Below, in pieces: positions 1-8,125 of a DNA stretch of 52,610 nt (position 1 is its first letter; every line of letters starts with the position of its first letter). Source of the stretch: Candidatus Mediterraneibacter quadrami (GTDB lineage: Bacteria; Bacillota; Clostridia; Lachnospirales; Lachnospiraceae); assembly GCA_019120575.1 (NCBI GenBank), contig DWUU01000043.1, forward strand, positions 1 through 52,610. The letters are read 5' to 3'. Under the pieces are notes generated by a model. That model worked only from the letters and a program-made list of their open reading frames with translations, made no database searches and was not told the DNA's origin. The position numbers and the translations under genes are program-made.

Positions 1-956
1 ATGATCCCAGATTTAAGTGCGGAGGAGAAACCAGGGCGGAAATCGTGCAGACGATTGATCTTCCGGCCACGCTTCTGGAATATTTTGGAATCAGCCTTCC
101 GGAAGATATGCAGGGAAAACCGATCAGAACAGTAATCGAAGAGAACCGCTCGATAAGAGATTATGCGCTTTTTGGAATACATGGAGCTCATGTGAATGTT
201 TTCGATGGAAGATATGTATATATGAAAGCGCCCGAGTCAGAGGCAAATGTACCGCTGTATGAATATACAACAATGCCTATGCACATGAGAAATCTTTTTT
301 CTGTAGATGAACTTCGAAATGCAAAAGCGATAGACGGCAGCAGGTTCGCGTTTACTAAAGGATGTCCTGTCTGGCAGATCCCCAAGGGAAACGGCAACGG
401 ATCCAAAGATTTCAGTGATCTTCTAATCAATGGAAAGGACAGTGAGGAGGCAAAGCATATCGACAATAACAGCCTGGTAAATGCGGCGAATTTCGGAAAT
501 AAACTTTTCGATATGAAAGAAGATCCGAAACAGGAAAACGAGCTGTTTGATATAGATGTTGAAGTATATATGGCGAATCTGCTTCAAAAGGTAATGCTGG
601 AAAATGATTGTCCGATGGAACAGTTTGAGCGGCTCGGTATTCCCGGTGACAGAAAAATTGAGGCTGCAGATATAGAAGAACTTCACGTCAGAGAAAAAGA
701 ATATGAAGTTCCGCTGATCCTTCCGGATTATCAGTGGACAAAAGGCGGAATAAATACATACAGAGCCCTTCTTAAATTTATTCCGGCCGGACAAAAAGAG
801 CAGGTGATCAGTGTGTTAAAGGATAATATACCAAAACATCTGCGTGAGGGAATAATTAATCCGGATACAATACTGGATATTATACCACTGACTGTTGACC
901 GGCAGTATGTTGATATGGTGCAGTATTTTGTCGGTTTATCCGGACGGACGGCATAA
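1..956 (+). CDS. Sulfatase-family hydrolase, C-terminal part (5' end outside window)
   Basis: The reading frame is already open at base 3 and runs to a TAA at 954-956, so the gene begins before the window. The first visible residues (DPRFKCGG, then VQTIDLPATLLEYFGI) match the late core of alkaline-phosphatase-superfamily sulfatases, where a VQTxDLxPTLL segment follows the metal-binding part. The internal GTG at 45 is not the true start. The catalytic Cys/Ser and N-terminal metal ligands lie upstream and cannot be checked. Residues after about 110 are unusually long and acidic for a sulfatase tail (NELFDIDVE is the usual late 'NLFDLxxDPxE'-like motif). Likely substrate class is a sulfate ester of a host or dietary glycan or a small molecule, which is inference. 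A hairpin terminator follows. Confidence 0.75.
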   Translation, partial: DPRFKCGGETRAEIVQTIDLPATLLEYFGISLPEDMQGKPIRTVIEENRSIRDYALFGIHGAHVNVFDGRYVYMKAPESEANVPLYEYTTMPMHMRNLFSVDELRNAKAIDGSRFAFTKGCPVWQIPKGNGNGSKDFSDLLINGKDSEEAKHIDNNSLVNAANFGNKLFDMKEDPKQENELFDIDVEVYMANLLQKVMLENDCPMEQFERLGIPGDRKIEAADIEELHVREKEYEVPLILPDYQWTKGGINTYRALLKFIPAGQKEQVISVLKDNIPKHLREGIINPDTILDIIPLTVDRQYVDMVQYFVGLSGRTA

Positions 957-989
957 TTTTTATGTGTAAAAGAATTTCAGAAAAGCAGA

Positions 990-1019
990 GGACGTATCCT
1001 GAGGCGGATGCGTCCTTTT
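990..1019 (+). terminator. Rho-independent terminator of the sulfatase gene
   Basis: A 10-bp stem (GGACGTATCC at 990-999 with GGATGCGTCC at 1006-1015, one G-T pair) with a 6-nt loop is followed by TTTT. It sits between two convergent stop codons and ends 3 bases from the stop of the minus-strand gene, so it may also limit read-through from the other side, although the minus-strand U-tract is weak. Confidence 0.7.
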
Positions 1020-1021
1020 GT

Positions 1022-1966
1022 TTATACTTTCCAGTATTTACCCATATAGTTTTCCGCATCTTCGGCAGAAAGATCATATTTTTCCTGTATTTTTGCCAGA
1101 GTCTCCTCCCGGGACAAGTGAAGTTCCTGAAGAGTGGAGATAAGATTGGAAATACCGGCGGTTATGCCTTCGAGATATCCGTCAGTCGAACCTTTATTAT
1201 ATCCGTCTTCATATCCTTCATGCCTTAATGTTTTATCATGCAGCTCTTTATCGTATGTTTCCAAGATCATCTGGATCACCTCAGCTTTTTGATCGGTCAG
1301 GATATCCTTAAGAATGTTGCCGTTTATGCAGATATCTACGGCGTTTGCCACGGACTGGTCGAAGTCTGTTCCGGAAGTAAGTTCCTGCCGGACAGTTTCG
1401 ACGAAAACAGCGTATTCGCGGAGCCTTTGGCACTTCACCATCAGGTCTTTATTATGCCCGTAATTGATATTCAGCATGGTTGCGATACATTCCAGGGCGG
1501 GCGTCCGGGAAACAGGCGGCGCCTTGAACATGTCCGACAGTTTTAATTCCTGCCGGTCCGGTTCCTTTTCCGTCCCGTTGTAAAATACGAAATACTGCGG
1601 GAAGGGGAGCTCTTTCAGAGAGGAAGTATAAATGTCGATCTCATTTTTAACGATATATTTTTCGTAAAGCCTGCACAGGTAGATGAGTCCGCGTACCGGC
1701 ATGTTTGGATTAAAGGTACTTTGATGTTCGTACAGGTTCATCATGCCGCTGATGAGGAATGAGATATCATTTTTCCGGGTGAGATAAAGTACATTCCCGA
1801 GTGTGTTTACTTCCAGCTCATCCGGGTCTGTGTAGCTGCTACCATTGAGTGCATTGTAGAGGGACAGCAGGTCTTCTTTCTTCTGGAATACCATTCGGAA
1901 GAGCCCGTCCTTGTACTCCCTGTTTGCAATGGGATAATCCTGATCATTATGTAGTTTTCGGTTCAA
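1022..1966 (-). CDS. Rpn-family (recombination-promoting nuclease / transposase_31-like) protein
   Basis: 314 residues. The N-terminal half looks like the PD-(D/E)xK nuclease fold of Rpn proteins: a DGLFRMVF opening (about residues 20-27), an acidic residue in NDISFLI (D67) and a YEHQ motif (E80, Q82) that fits the family's D...ExQ active site. After about residue 230 there are Gly/Asp/Tyr-rich repeats (EGYEDGYNKG, DGYLEG) and a helical tail with SREE and LSAED, typical of the variable C-terminus. The start is a TTG at 1964-1966 with a strong GGAGGTG box 6 bases upstream; no ATG gives a better start. Rpn proteins are known as Ca/Mg-dependent DNases that raise recombination; many Clostridia carry numerous paralogues. 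The in vivo role here is unknown. Confidence 0.75.
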   Translation of the reverse strand: MNRKLHNDQDYPIANREYKDGLFRMVFQKKEDLLSLYNALNGSSYTDPDELEVNTLGNVLYLTRKNDISFLISGMMNLYEHQSTFNPNMPVRGLIYLCRLYEKYIVKNEIDIYTSSLKELPFPQYFVFYNGTEKEPDRQELKLSDMFKAPPVSRTPALECIATMLNINYGHNKDLMVKCQRLREYAVFVETVRQELTSGTDFDQSVANAVDICINGNILKDILTDQKAEVIQMILETYDKELHDKTLRHEGYEDGYNKGSTDGYLEGITAGISNLISTLQELHLSREETLAKIQEKYDLSAEDAENYMGKYWKV

Positions 1967-1979
1967 TAATTACACCTCC

Positions 1980-2008
1980 ATTATAGGAAAAAAAGTGGAC
2001 AGTTGCAA
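1980..2008 (-). promoter_or_regulatory. Predicted promoter of the Rpn gene
   Basis: On the minus strand TTGCAA (2003-2008) and a perfect TATAAT (1980-1985) are separated by 17 bp. The -10 box lies one base from the GGAGGTG ribosome binding site, so a normal start point would leave almost no leader and could remove the ribosome binding site. See findings. Confidence 0.55.
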
Positions 2009-2111
2009 CCTTTTGCGTGCGTAAAGCAGTGAAAGGAACAGCTGGCGGAAACCGCCGGATGTGGCCTGCAGGACCAGATAAAATTTGAACAATGGCAGAG
2101 AAAGAAAAATC

Positions 2112-2147
2112 CCTGCCGGATGTCTGTCTATTATAGACCCCGGCAGG
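2112..2147 (-). terminator. Nested hairpin, terminator-like on the minus strand
   Basis: CCTGCCGG (2112-2119) pairs with CCGGCAGG (2140-2147), and an inner GTCTA/TAGAC (2126-2130 / 2134-2138) continues the stem. Read on the minus strand it is followed by a T-rich ATTTTTCTTTC, so it could insulate the Rpn promoter from upstream minus-strand transcription. No gene reads into it from the right. The rest of the 320-base gap 1967-2286 shows only the Rpn promoter and the ribosome binding site of the next operon; an 86-codon minus-strand frame here has no ribosome binding site or recognisable domain. Confidence 0.4.
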
Positions 2148-2286
2148 AGGAAAATCAATGTGGCAGAATGCACAATCTTAATGAAATCTTCAGAAAACAG
2201 TAAGTAATACTTCGGTTTTATTCTGTACAATCATAATCAGCAGCCTGCCGGTTCCGGCAGAAATAATCCAGAGACAGGAGGAAGAA

Positions 2287-2991
2287 GTGAATAAAGCGAT
2301 CATTGTAAAAGATCTGTACAAGTTTTACCGTGTCGGAGACTCGGTTGTCCGGGCGCTGGACGGTGTGAGCTTTGAGGTCTCAGAGGGAGAGTTCTGTGCC
2401 ATTGTCGGTACTTCTGGTTCAGGCAAGTCTACCCTGCTCAATATGCTTGCCGGCCTGGAGAAGCCGACCAGAGGGCAGGTGGTGATCGACGGGCACCACA
2501 TCGAGAAACTGAATGAGAATGAGCTTGTGAAGTTCAGAAGAGATAACGTGGGATTTGTCTTTCAGTCATTCCATCTGCTGGGCACGATGAATGCCCTGGA
2601 AAATGTGGCGCTGCCGCTGACTTTCCGGGGAGAGAGCCTGAAGAGCAGGATGAAGAAGGCGGATGAGATGTTAAAGCTGGTCGGTCTGACAAAGCACAGG
2701 AAGCATCTGCCCAGGCAGATGTCCGGCGGCCAGCAGCAGCGGGTCGGCGTGGCGCGGGCGCTGGTAGCTGACCCCAGGATTTTGTACTGCGACGAACCGA
2801 CGGGAAATCTCGATTCCCACACATCGGAGGATGTGATGCGCCTGATGCAGAGGGTGGTGCGGGAGCAGAACCGCACGATGGTCATGGTCACGCATGACGA
2901 TCATCTGGCACAGTATGCGGACCGGATCTTCCATATCATTGACGGGAAGATCGTAAAGATTGAGGACAACAGGAAAATAACGGGAGAGTGA
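2287..2991 (+). CDS. ABC transporter ATP-binding protein (MacB/LolD/FtsE-like)
   Basis: 234 residues, GTG start at 2287 behind ACAGGAGGAAG. All nucleotide-binding motifs are intact: Walker [10 protein letters not shown] (about residues 41-49), Q-loop [10 protein letters not shown], signature MSGGQQQR, Walker [13 protein letters not shown] and switch His in VTHDDH. The DEPTGNLDS form is characteristic of the LolCDE/MacB/FtsE (o228) subfamily, which powers mechanotransmission or extrusion rather than uptake. The next gene starts 10 bases later and encodes an extracytoplasmic partner; the third gene is the MacB/FtsX-type permease. The three form one operon ending at the terminator near 6123-6167. 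The exported substrate cannot be read from the sequence. Confidence 0.93.
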   Translation: MNKAIIVKDLYKFYRVGDSVVRALDGVSFEVSEGEFCAIVGTSGSGKSTLLNMLAGLEKPTRGQVVIDGHHIEKLNENELVKFRRDNVGFVFQSFHLLGTMNALENVALPLTFRGESLKSRMKKADEMLKLVGLTKHRKHLPRQMSGGQQQRVGVARALVADPRILYCDEPTGNLDSHTSEDVMRLMQRVVREQNRTMVMVTHDDHLAQYADRIFHIIDGKIVKIEDNRKITGE

Positions 2992-3001
2992 GGAAGAGAA
3001 G

Positions 3002-4756
3002 ATGAAACATGTGATGCAGACACTGAAACGGATGGGTGTATTCCTGTCCTGCACCGCGCTGGCGGTAACCATGGCCGGACCGGCCGGAATATACGTCAGG
3101 GCAGCGCAGACGCCGGAAGAGATCAGAAGAACGGCGGATGCGCTAAATGCAGAAAATCAGGCCCCAAACGGAGCAGAGAGTGATACACCGGGCAAAGAGA
3201 CGCTCAGCCGGATCACCCTGAGCGTGGGCGACGGACAGAAGACGCCTACATACAAGGCCGGGGATAAGAAAGCAGAGCTTAAGATCAACGTAGCTAACAG
3301 CGGAAATACGGATGCGCAGAATGTCCGGATCTCTCCGGTGGTGCAGAAGCCGGAAGAATGGCCCTTTGAGATGGATCAGCTCAATTATGACCAGGATCTG
3401 GGAATGATCAGCGCGGGGAAACAGGCGGCTGCAGTATGGGGAAGTGATGCAGATGGGAAGCTGACCGTCCGAAGCGATGTTACCGGAAAATCCTACAAAC
3501 TGATATTTAAGATTACTTATGATGACGGGAAACAGACATATGAGACGGAGAAATATGTATTTGTCCGGACCGAAGCGAAGAAATCCTCTTCATCCGGCTC
3601 ATCCGGGGATAAACCGTCCGGCGGTACAGCGTCCGGTTCCGGAAGTAAACCGTCCGGGGGTGCAGCATCCGGTTCAGGCAGCAAACCGGCCGGAGACGCT
3701 TCATCCGGCGGAACGGGCGGCGGTTCGGCGCAGGGGGATGATGAGATCCCGTCCGGCGGTGTGTACAACAGTGAGCCCGTTGCGTCCGGCGGATCAGGCG
3801 GGGCGTCTTCCGACGCACCGGCTGACGCATCAGTACCAAGAGTGATCGTGACCGGGTTTGATACGGCTCCCGCAACGGTGAAGGCGGGAGACGATTTCCG
3901 CCTGACGATCCATCTGAAGAATACGTCGAAGAAAACGGCGGTCCGGAACATGCTGTTTGACCTGCAGGCTCCGGCGTCCGGGGCGGATGAGGCGGCGGAG
4001 GCGCCGGCCTTCCTTCCGACGTCCGGATCCAGTTCCATTTATCTGGAAGGGATCCCGGCCGGCGGGACGAAGGATATTTCCATAGAGCTGAACAGCCGTG
4101 CGGATCTGATCCAGAAACCGTACAGCATTACCATGGGCATGCTTTATGAAAATAAGAATGCAGAACAGTTCGAAAGCCAGTCCAGTCTGGCGATCCCGGT
4201 GACTCAGGAGGCCCGGTTCGAATTCAGCGATATCCAGATCATGCCGGATACGGCCGAGATCGGGGAAGAGGCGAATATTACCTGCAGCATCTACAATCTG
4301 GGCCGGGTCAAGATGTATAACGTGAAAGTCGGATTCGAGGGCGACGCCATCGAGGGTCAGGAACTGTTCCTCGGGAATCTGGAGTCCGGAGCCACCGGGA
4401 TGGTGGACGGAATCGTTACCGCGCTGGCGGAGTCCTATGAGGAGAATAACTGCCGGCTGGTAATGAGTTATGAGGATGACGCCGGAAATATGAAAGAGAC
4501 AAAGCAGGAATTTACCATGACGGTTACGCAGCCGGTGGATGACATGGTCATGGCGGATGATTTCCCGGTTACGGATGAGGAAGAGCCGGGCGGACATACC
4601 GGTCTGATCATTGCGCTGATCGCAGGGATCGTCCTTGCAGGCGGAATCGCAGCTGTGGTCATTATAAGGCGCAGGAAGAAGAAATCCGACCGGGAAGAGG
4701 AGGAGTGGTTCGATGAGGTGGAGCGATCTGCTGAGGATGAGCCTGGGGAGTCTTAG
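3002..4756 (+). CDS. Secreted, membrane-anchored accessory protein of the ABC system (Ig/CARDB-like domains)
   Basis: 584 residues. It has a signal peptide (KRMGVFLSCTALAVTMAG, cleaved near AQA/AQ at about 35), a first beta-rich domain (about 70-190) with the NSGNTDAQNV motif seen in COG1361/CARDB-like extracellular domains, a low-complexity Ser/Gly/Lys/Pro linker (about 195-265) with an approximate 12-residue repeat (GSGSKPSGGAAS), two more Ig-like domains (about 280-520; both contain NTSKKTAVRN- or NLGRVKMYNV-type segments), and a single C-terminal helix (GLIIALIAGIVLAGGIAAV, about 534-554) followed by RRRKKK and an acidic cytoplasmic tail. It sits between the ATPase and permease genes and overlaps the permease gene by 44 bases, which suggests it is an extracytoplasmic adaptor or stalk. 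That role is inferred from position. Confidence 0.75.
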   Translation: MKHVMQTLKRMGVFLSCTALAVTMAGPAGIYVRAAQTPEEIRRTADALNAENQAPNGAESDTPGKETLSRITLSVGDGQKTPTYKAGDKKAELKINVANSGNTDAQNVRISPVVQKPEEWPFEMDQLNYDQDLGMISAGKQAAAVWGSDADGKLTVRSDVTGKSYKLIFKITYDDGKQTYETEKYVFVRTEAKKSSSSGSSGDKPSGGTASGSGSKPSGGAASGSGSKPAGDASSGGTGGGSAQGDDEIPSGGVYNSEPVASGGSGGASSDAPADASVPRVIVTGFDTAPATVKAGDDFRLTIHLKNTSKKTAVRNMLFDLQAPASGADEAAEAPAFLPTSGSSSIYLEGIPAGGTKDISIELNSRADLIQKPYSITMGMLYENKNAEQFESQSSLAIPVTQEARFEFSDIQIMPDTAEIGEEANITCSIYNLGRVKMYNVKVGFEGDAIEGQELFLGNLESGATGMVDGIVTALAESYEENNCRLVMSYEDDAGNMKETKQEFTMTVTQPVDDMVMADDFPVTDEEEPGGHTGLIIALIAGIVLAGGIAAVVIIRRRKKKSDREEEEWFDEVERSAEDEPGES

Positions 4757-6110
4757 GCGAAGAAAACTCCGGACATTCCTGACCATACTGGGAGTGGTGA
4801 TCGGCACCACGTCCATCGTGGTCATGATCTCTCTGGGACTGGGCCTGCAGGAATCCATGTACAGACAGGTGGAGGAAAGCGGCGGGACGACCACGCTTAC
4901 CGTATACGGAAAAGACAACGCATTCATGTCTTACAGCCCGGAGTCGGAGGAAGAGACGGATCAGTATCTGACGGATGAGGCGCTGGATTCCCTGGCGGCG
5001 CTGGAACATGTGGAGAGCGCATACCCGCGGATCTCCACTTCCGGGCTGGCGCTGAAAGGCCGCTACGAAGGGTATCTGGAGATCATCGGCATGACCCGGG
5101 AGGATATGGAAGCGCAGAAGATCAAACTGAATCCCGGCGGGACATTTCCAGATCCGGACAGCGGGGAGCTGAGCTTTGTATTTGGAAATATGGTGCTCAT
5201 GAACTTTAATGAAAAAAACGGCGGGGGCGGTTACTGGGAGACCGGCGAGCTCCCGGATATCGATCTTCAGAATGATCAGCTTTTTCTGATCCTGGATCAG
5301 GACAGCTATTATGCCAGTCAGGGATCCCCGATGGAAATGGGGGATATGTCCGGGGATGACGGATCTTCCGTCCGCCGGATCCCGAAGAAATATGTGGTCA
5401 GCGCCAGCGGCGTGATCGCGGGCGGCGAAAATGATTATAATGAGTTTTCGTATTCGGCGCTCTGTGATATTACCACATTGAAAGAAACGCTGCAGAAAGA
5501 ATTCCGGGGGCGGGCGATCCCCGGACAGCCGACCACGGACAACGGGAAACCGATGAAGGAATTCATGTATTCCTCGGTCATCCTCCGGGCCGACGACATG
5601 GATCATGTAAACGATCTCGCCCAAACAATCCGGAACATGGGCTATACGGTGAATACAAATATGGAACTGATCGAAGGCATGCAGAAAACGCTGCTCATGG
5701 TCCAGGCGGTGCTGGGCGGCATCGGCGCCGTGGCGCTTTTGGTGGCGGCCATCGGCATAACGAATACGATGATGATGTCGATCTATGAGCGGACAAAAGA
5801 GATCGGCATCATGAAGGTGATCGGCTGCAGTCTCCGCAATATCCGTCAGCTTTTTCTTCTGGAGGCGGCGTTTATCGGACTGATCGGCGGGATCGTGGGA
5901 AATATTCTGAGCCTGATCCTGTCTGCGGTGATCAATCTGTTCGTTTCCAGTGAATCACTGACCGGCATGCCGGGGAGCATTTCCTACATCCCGTTCTGGC
6001 TTATGCTTGCGTCCTCCGCATTCGCGGTGCTGGTCGGCATGGCGGCGGGGTATTTTCCGGCAGTCCGGGCCATGAAGCTGAGTCCGCTGGCGGCGATCAG
6101 GGGAGAGTAG
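4713..6110 (+). CDS. MacB/FtsX-family ABC transporter permease
   Basis: 465 residues. The N-terminus has the classic MacB/FtsX layout: LRRRKLRTFLTILGVVIGTTSIVVM (first transmembrane helix, about 18-42), then a large extracytoplasmic MacB_PCD-like domain (about 45-320), then three helices (about 325-350, 380-405, 425-450) with the FtsX motif (YERTKEIGIMKVIGCS) between the second and third. The start ATG at 4713 lies inside the previous gene with GAGGAGGAG 8-16 bases upstream, so translation is coupled. The ATPase two genes upstream supplies energy. MacB-type permeases in Gram-positives are usually linked to peptide or lipid efflux or to cell-wall signalling; which applies here is not visible. 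Confidence 0.92.
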   Translation: MRWSDLLRMSLGSLRRRKLRTFLTILGVVIGTTSIVVMISLGLGLQESMYRQVEESGGTTTLTVYGKDNAFMSYSPESEEETDQYLTDEALDSLAALEHVESAYPRISTSGLALKGRYEGYLEIIGMTREDMEAQKIKLNPGGTFPDPDSGELSFVFGNMVLMNFNEKNGGGGYWETGELPDIDLQNDQLFLILDQDSYYASQGSPMEMGDMSGDDGSSVRRIPKKYVVSASGVIAGGENDYNEFSYSALCDITTLKETLQKEFRGRAIPGQPTTDNGKPMKEFMYSSVILRADDMDHVNDLAQTIRNMGYTVNTNMELIEGMQKTLLMVQAVLGGIGAVALLVAAIGITNTMMMSIYERTKEIGIMKVIGCSLRNIRQLFLLEAAFIGLIGGIVGNILSLILSAVINLFVSSESLTGMPGSISYIPFWLMLASSAFAVLVGMAAGYFPAVRAMKLSPLAAIRGE

Positions 6111-6122
6111 TATATAACAGTG

Positions 6123-6167
6123 AAAAGTTGTATTGCTTATCAAATGAGAAAAGCAGTACAACTTTTT
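6123..6167 (+). terminator. Terminator of the ABC operon
   Basis: AAAAGTTGTATTGCTT (6123-6138) pairs with AAGCAGTACAACTTTT (6151-6166) with one G-T pair and a 12-nt loop, giving a 16-bp stem and a U-rich tail (TTTTTATTTT). Confidence 0.85.
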
Positions 6168-6211
6168 ATTTTGTGCTAAAAAACAGGTGAAAATTTTAGA
6201 TAAACCGCGAA

Positions 6212-6240
6212 TTGTATTGTAAGTTGTTATGGTATATGAT
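6212..6240 (+). promoter_or_regulatory. Predicted promoter of araR
   Basis: TTGTAT (6212-6217), 17 bp, TATGAT (6235-6240). The region is AT-rich and contains several ATTGTA/TTGTAA/TTGTTA-like half-sites that could belong to an AraR operator, but no clean palindrome is seen. Confidence 0.45.
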
Positions 6241-6290
6241 AAAACCAGAAAATCAGAATAAACCATATCCTGGCAGAGAGGGGGCGTCTG

Positions 6291-7370
6291 ATGCAGAAAA
6301 AATTTGAACGGATTGTTGACTGGGTAAATGCGGAGATACAGGACGGAGCCCTTGCCCGGGGAGACCGTCTTCCTTCGGAAAACGAACTCATGGAACGCTT
6401 CGGCGTGAGCCGCCAGACGGTGAGGCGCGCGCTGGAAGAACTGGCAGAGAACGGGCTTGTGGAAGGACGACGGGGCAGCGGCACATATGTGACAGTCAAT
6501 ACCCGGCGGCATAAAGACGAAGAAGTCCGGATTGCGGTTATGCTGACCTGTGTGGATACATACATTTTCCCCTCGATCATTAAAGGCATCGAGTCGGCGC
6601 TGACGCCGGAAGGCTGCACGATGCAGATCGTCATGACGGACAATGCAGTGGAAAAGGAGCGGATGCTTCTGAAAGAGTTCATTCGCACCCGGTCGGTGGA
6701 CGGGATTATTGCAGAGACGGTAAAGAGCGGCCTTCCGAATCCGAATCTGAAACTTTACATGGAGTTGGAAAATCTGGGGATTCCGGTTCTTTTTGTCAAC
6801 AGTTTTTATAAGGATCTGGATATCCCGCATGTCAGCATGGATGACCGCATGGCCGGCTATCTGGCCGCCCGCCATCTGGTCGAATGCGGACACAGGCGCA
6901 TCGGCGGCATTTTCAAGTCGGATGACGGCCAGGGACATCTGCGCTATGCCGGCTATATGGAAGCGCTGATGGAGAAAGACATTAAAGTCCGGGGCGGTCA
7001 GGTAATCTGGACTGACACAGAAGAGATGCGGGGAATGGAAGAGGACGGGGCCAGATTCCTGAAGCGGCTGAAGGGCTGTACAGCATGTGTCTGCTATAAT
7101 GACGAAACGGCTTACAAGCTGGTCCGGATCTGTCAGACAGCGGGGAAATGTGTTCCGGACGACCTCTCCATCGTCGGGATCGATAATTCCGCACTGGCAC
7201 AGTTCTGTTCCGTGCCGCTGACATCCTTTGAGAATCCGGCTGAGGAACTTGGAAAGACGGCGGCGGAAATGATGACCGGCCGGATCCTGAGAAATGAGAA
7301 AATGGAATCCCGTGAATTTGAGCCGCAGCTCGTAATGCGAAGCTCCGTGCGGGTTGTCCATGAGATATAA
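6291..7370 (+). CDS. araR: Arabinose-responsive transcriptional repressor AraR (GntR DNA-binding + LacI-type sensor)
   Basis: 359 residues. Residues 1-70 are a GntR-type winged helix (RLPSENELMERFGVSRQTVRRALEELA, then GxGTYV). Residues 80-355 form a periplasmic-binding-protein-like LacI sensor domain (EVRIAVMLTCVDTYIFPSIIKGIE ... VSMDDRMAGYLAARHLVECGHRRIG ... SIVGIDNSALAQFCSVPLTSF). This GntR/LacI fusion is the hallmark of AraR, which in Bacillus represses the arabinose genes until L-arabinose binds. The gene directly precedes araD (26-base gap) and araA, which supports the assignment. Spacing suggests co-transcription with the catabolic genes and hence autoregulation. Confidence 0.9.
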   Translation: MQKKFERIVDWVNAEIQDGALARGDRLPSENELMERFGVSRQTVRRALEELAENGLVEGRRGSGTYVTVNTRRHKDEEVRIAVMLTCVDTYIFPSIIKGIESALTPEGCTMQIVMTDNAVEKERMLLKEFIRTRSVDGIIAETVKSGLPNPNLKLYMELENLGIPVLFVNSFYKDLDIPHVSMDDRMAGYLAARHLVECGHRRIGGIFKSDDGQGHLRYAGYMEALMEKDIKVRGGQVIWTDTEEMRGMEEDGARFLKRLKGCTACVCYNDETAYKLVRICQTAGKCVPDDLSIVGIDNSALAQFCSVPLTSFENPAEELGKTAAEMMTGRILRNEKMESREFEPQLVMRSSVRVVHEI

Positions 7371-7396
7371 ATTCGAAATGAAAGGAGATTCAGTTT

Positions 7397-8125
7397 ATGC
7401 TGGAACAGTTGAAAAAAGAAGTATATGAGGCGAACATGCTCCTGCCGAAACACGGCCTTGTGACATTTACATGGGGGAATGTGAGCGGCATTGACCGGGA
7501 GAGCGGCCTGTTTGTGATCAAGCCCAGCGGGGTGGAGTATGACCTGCTCACCCCCGATGACATGGTCGTAGTCGACCTGGACGGCAATAAAGTCGAAGGA
7601 AGATACAATCCGTCCTCAGACACGCCGACCCATGTCGTACTGTACAACCGTTTCCCGAAGATCGGCGGCGTAGTCCACACCCATTCGGCCTGGGCAACGA
7701 GCTGGGCGCAGGCGGGAAGAGATATCCCCTGCTACGGCACGACCCATGCGGATTACATTTACGGGGAGATCCCCTGTGTGCGCAACCTGACAAAAGAAGA
7801 GATCGAAGAAGCGTATGAGAAGAATACGGGCGTGCTGATCGCCGATGAATTCGAGCGGATGCAGAAGGATTATATCGCGGTACCGGCGGTGCTGTGCAAG
7901 AACCACGGCGTGTTCACCTGGGGCAAAGATGCTCATGAAGCTGTACACAATGCAGTGGTTGTCGAAGAGGTGGCGAAGATGGCGGCCCGCTGTGAACTGA
8001 TCAATCCGCAGGTACAGCCTGCGCCGCAGGAACTGCAGGATAAACATTACTACAGGAAGCACGGGGCGAATGCCTATTACGGGCAGCCCGGCAAAAATAA
8101 CAAGGAGGAAGAAAGATCATGTTAA
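7397..8125 (+). CDS. araD: L-ribulose-5-phosphate 4-epimerase
   Basis: 242 residues, class II aldolase fold. It converts L-ribulose 5-phosphate to D-xylulose 5-phosphate. Visible motifs: [21 protein letters not shown] (phosphate-binding and substrate loop, about 24-44), the zinc ligands in [13 protein letters not shown] (HxH, about 93-97) and a later [11 protein letters not shown] segment with the third histidine. The start has AAAGGAG 11 bases upstream. The 3' end overlaps araA by 7 bases (ATGTTAA), so the two are translationally coupled. The C-terminus is about ten residues longer than the usual 231. Confidence 0.93.
   Translation: MLEQLKKEVYEANMLLPKHGLVTFTWGNVSGIDRESGLFVIKPSGVEYDLLTPDDMVVVDLDGNKVEGRYNPSSDTPTHVVLYNRFPKIGGVVHTHSAWATSWAQAGRDIPCYGTTHADYIYGEIPCVRNLTKEEIEEAYEKNTGVLIADEFERMQKDYIAVPAVLCKNHGVFTWGKDAHEAVHNAVVVEEVAKMAARCELINPQVQPAPQELQDKHYYRKHGANAYYGQPGKNNKEEERSC

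Noticed and set aside
1970-2230. 86-codon minus-strand frame upstream of the Rpn gene
   Set aside because: No ribosome binding site; contains a terminator-like hairpin in its middle and overlaps the Rpn promoter.
5955-7361. A 468-codon antisense frame across araR
   Set aside because: Same cause: shadow of the coding frame; no domain and no start signal, and it crosses the terminator of the ABC operon.
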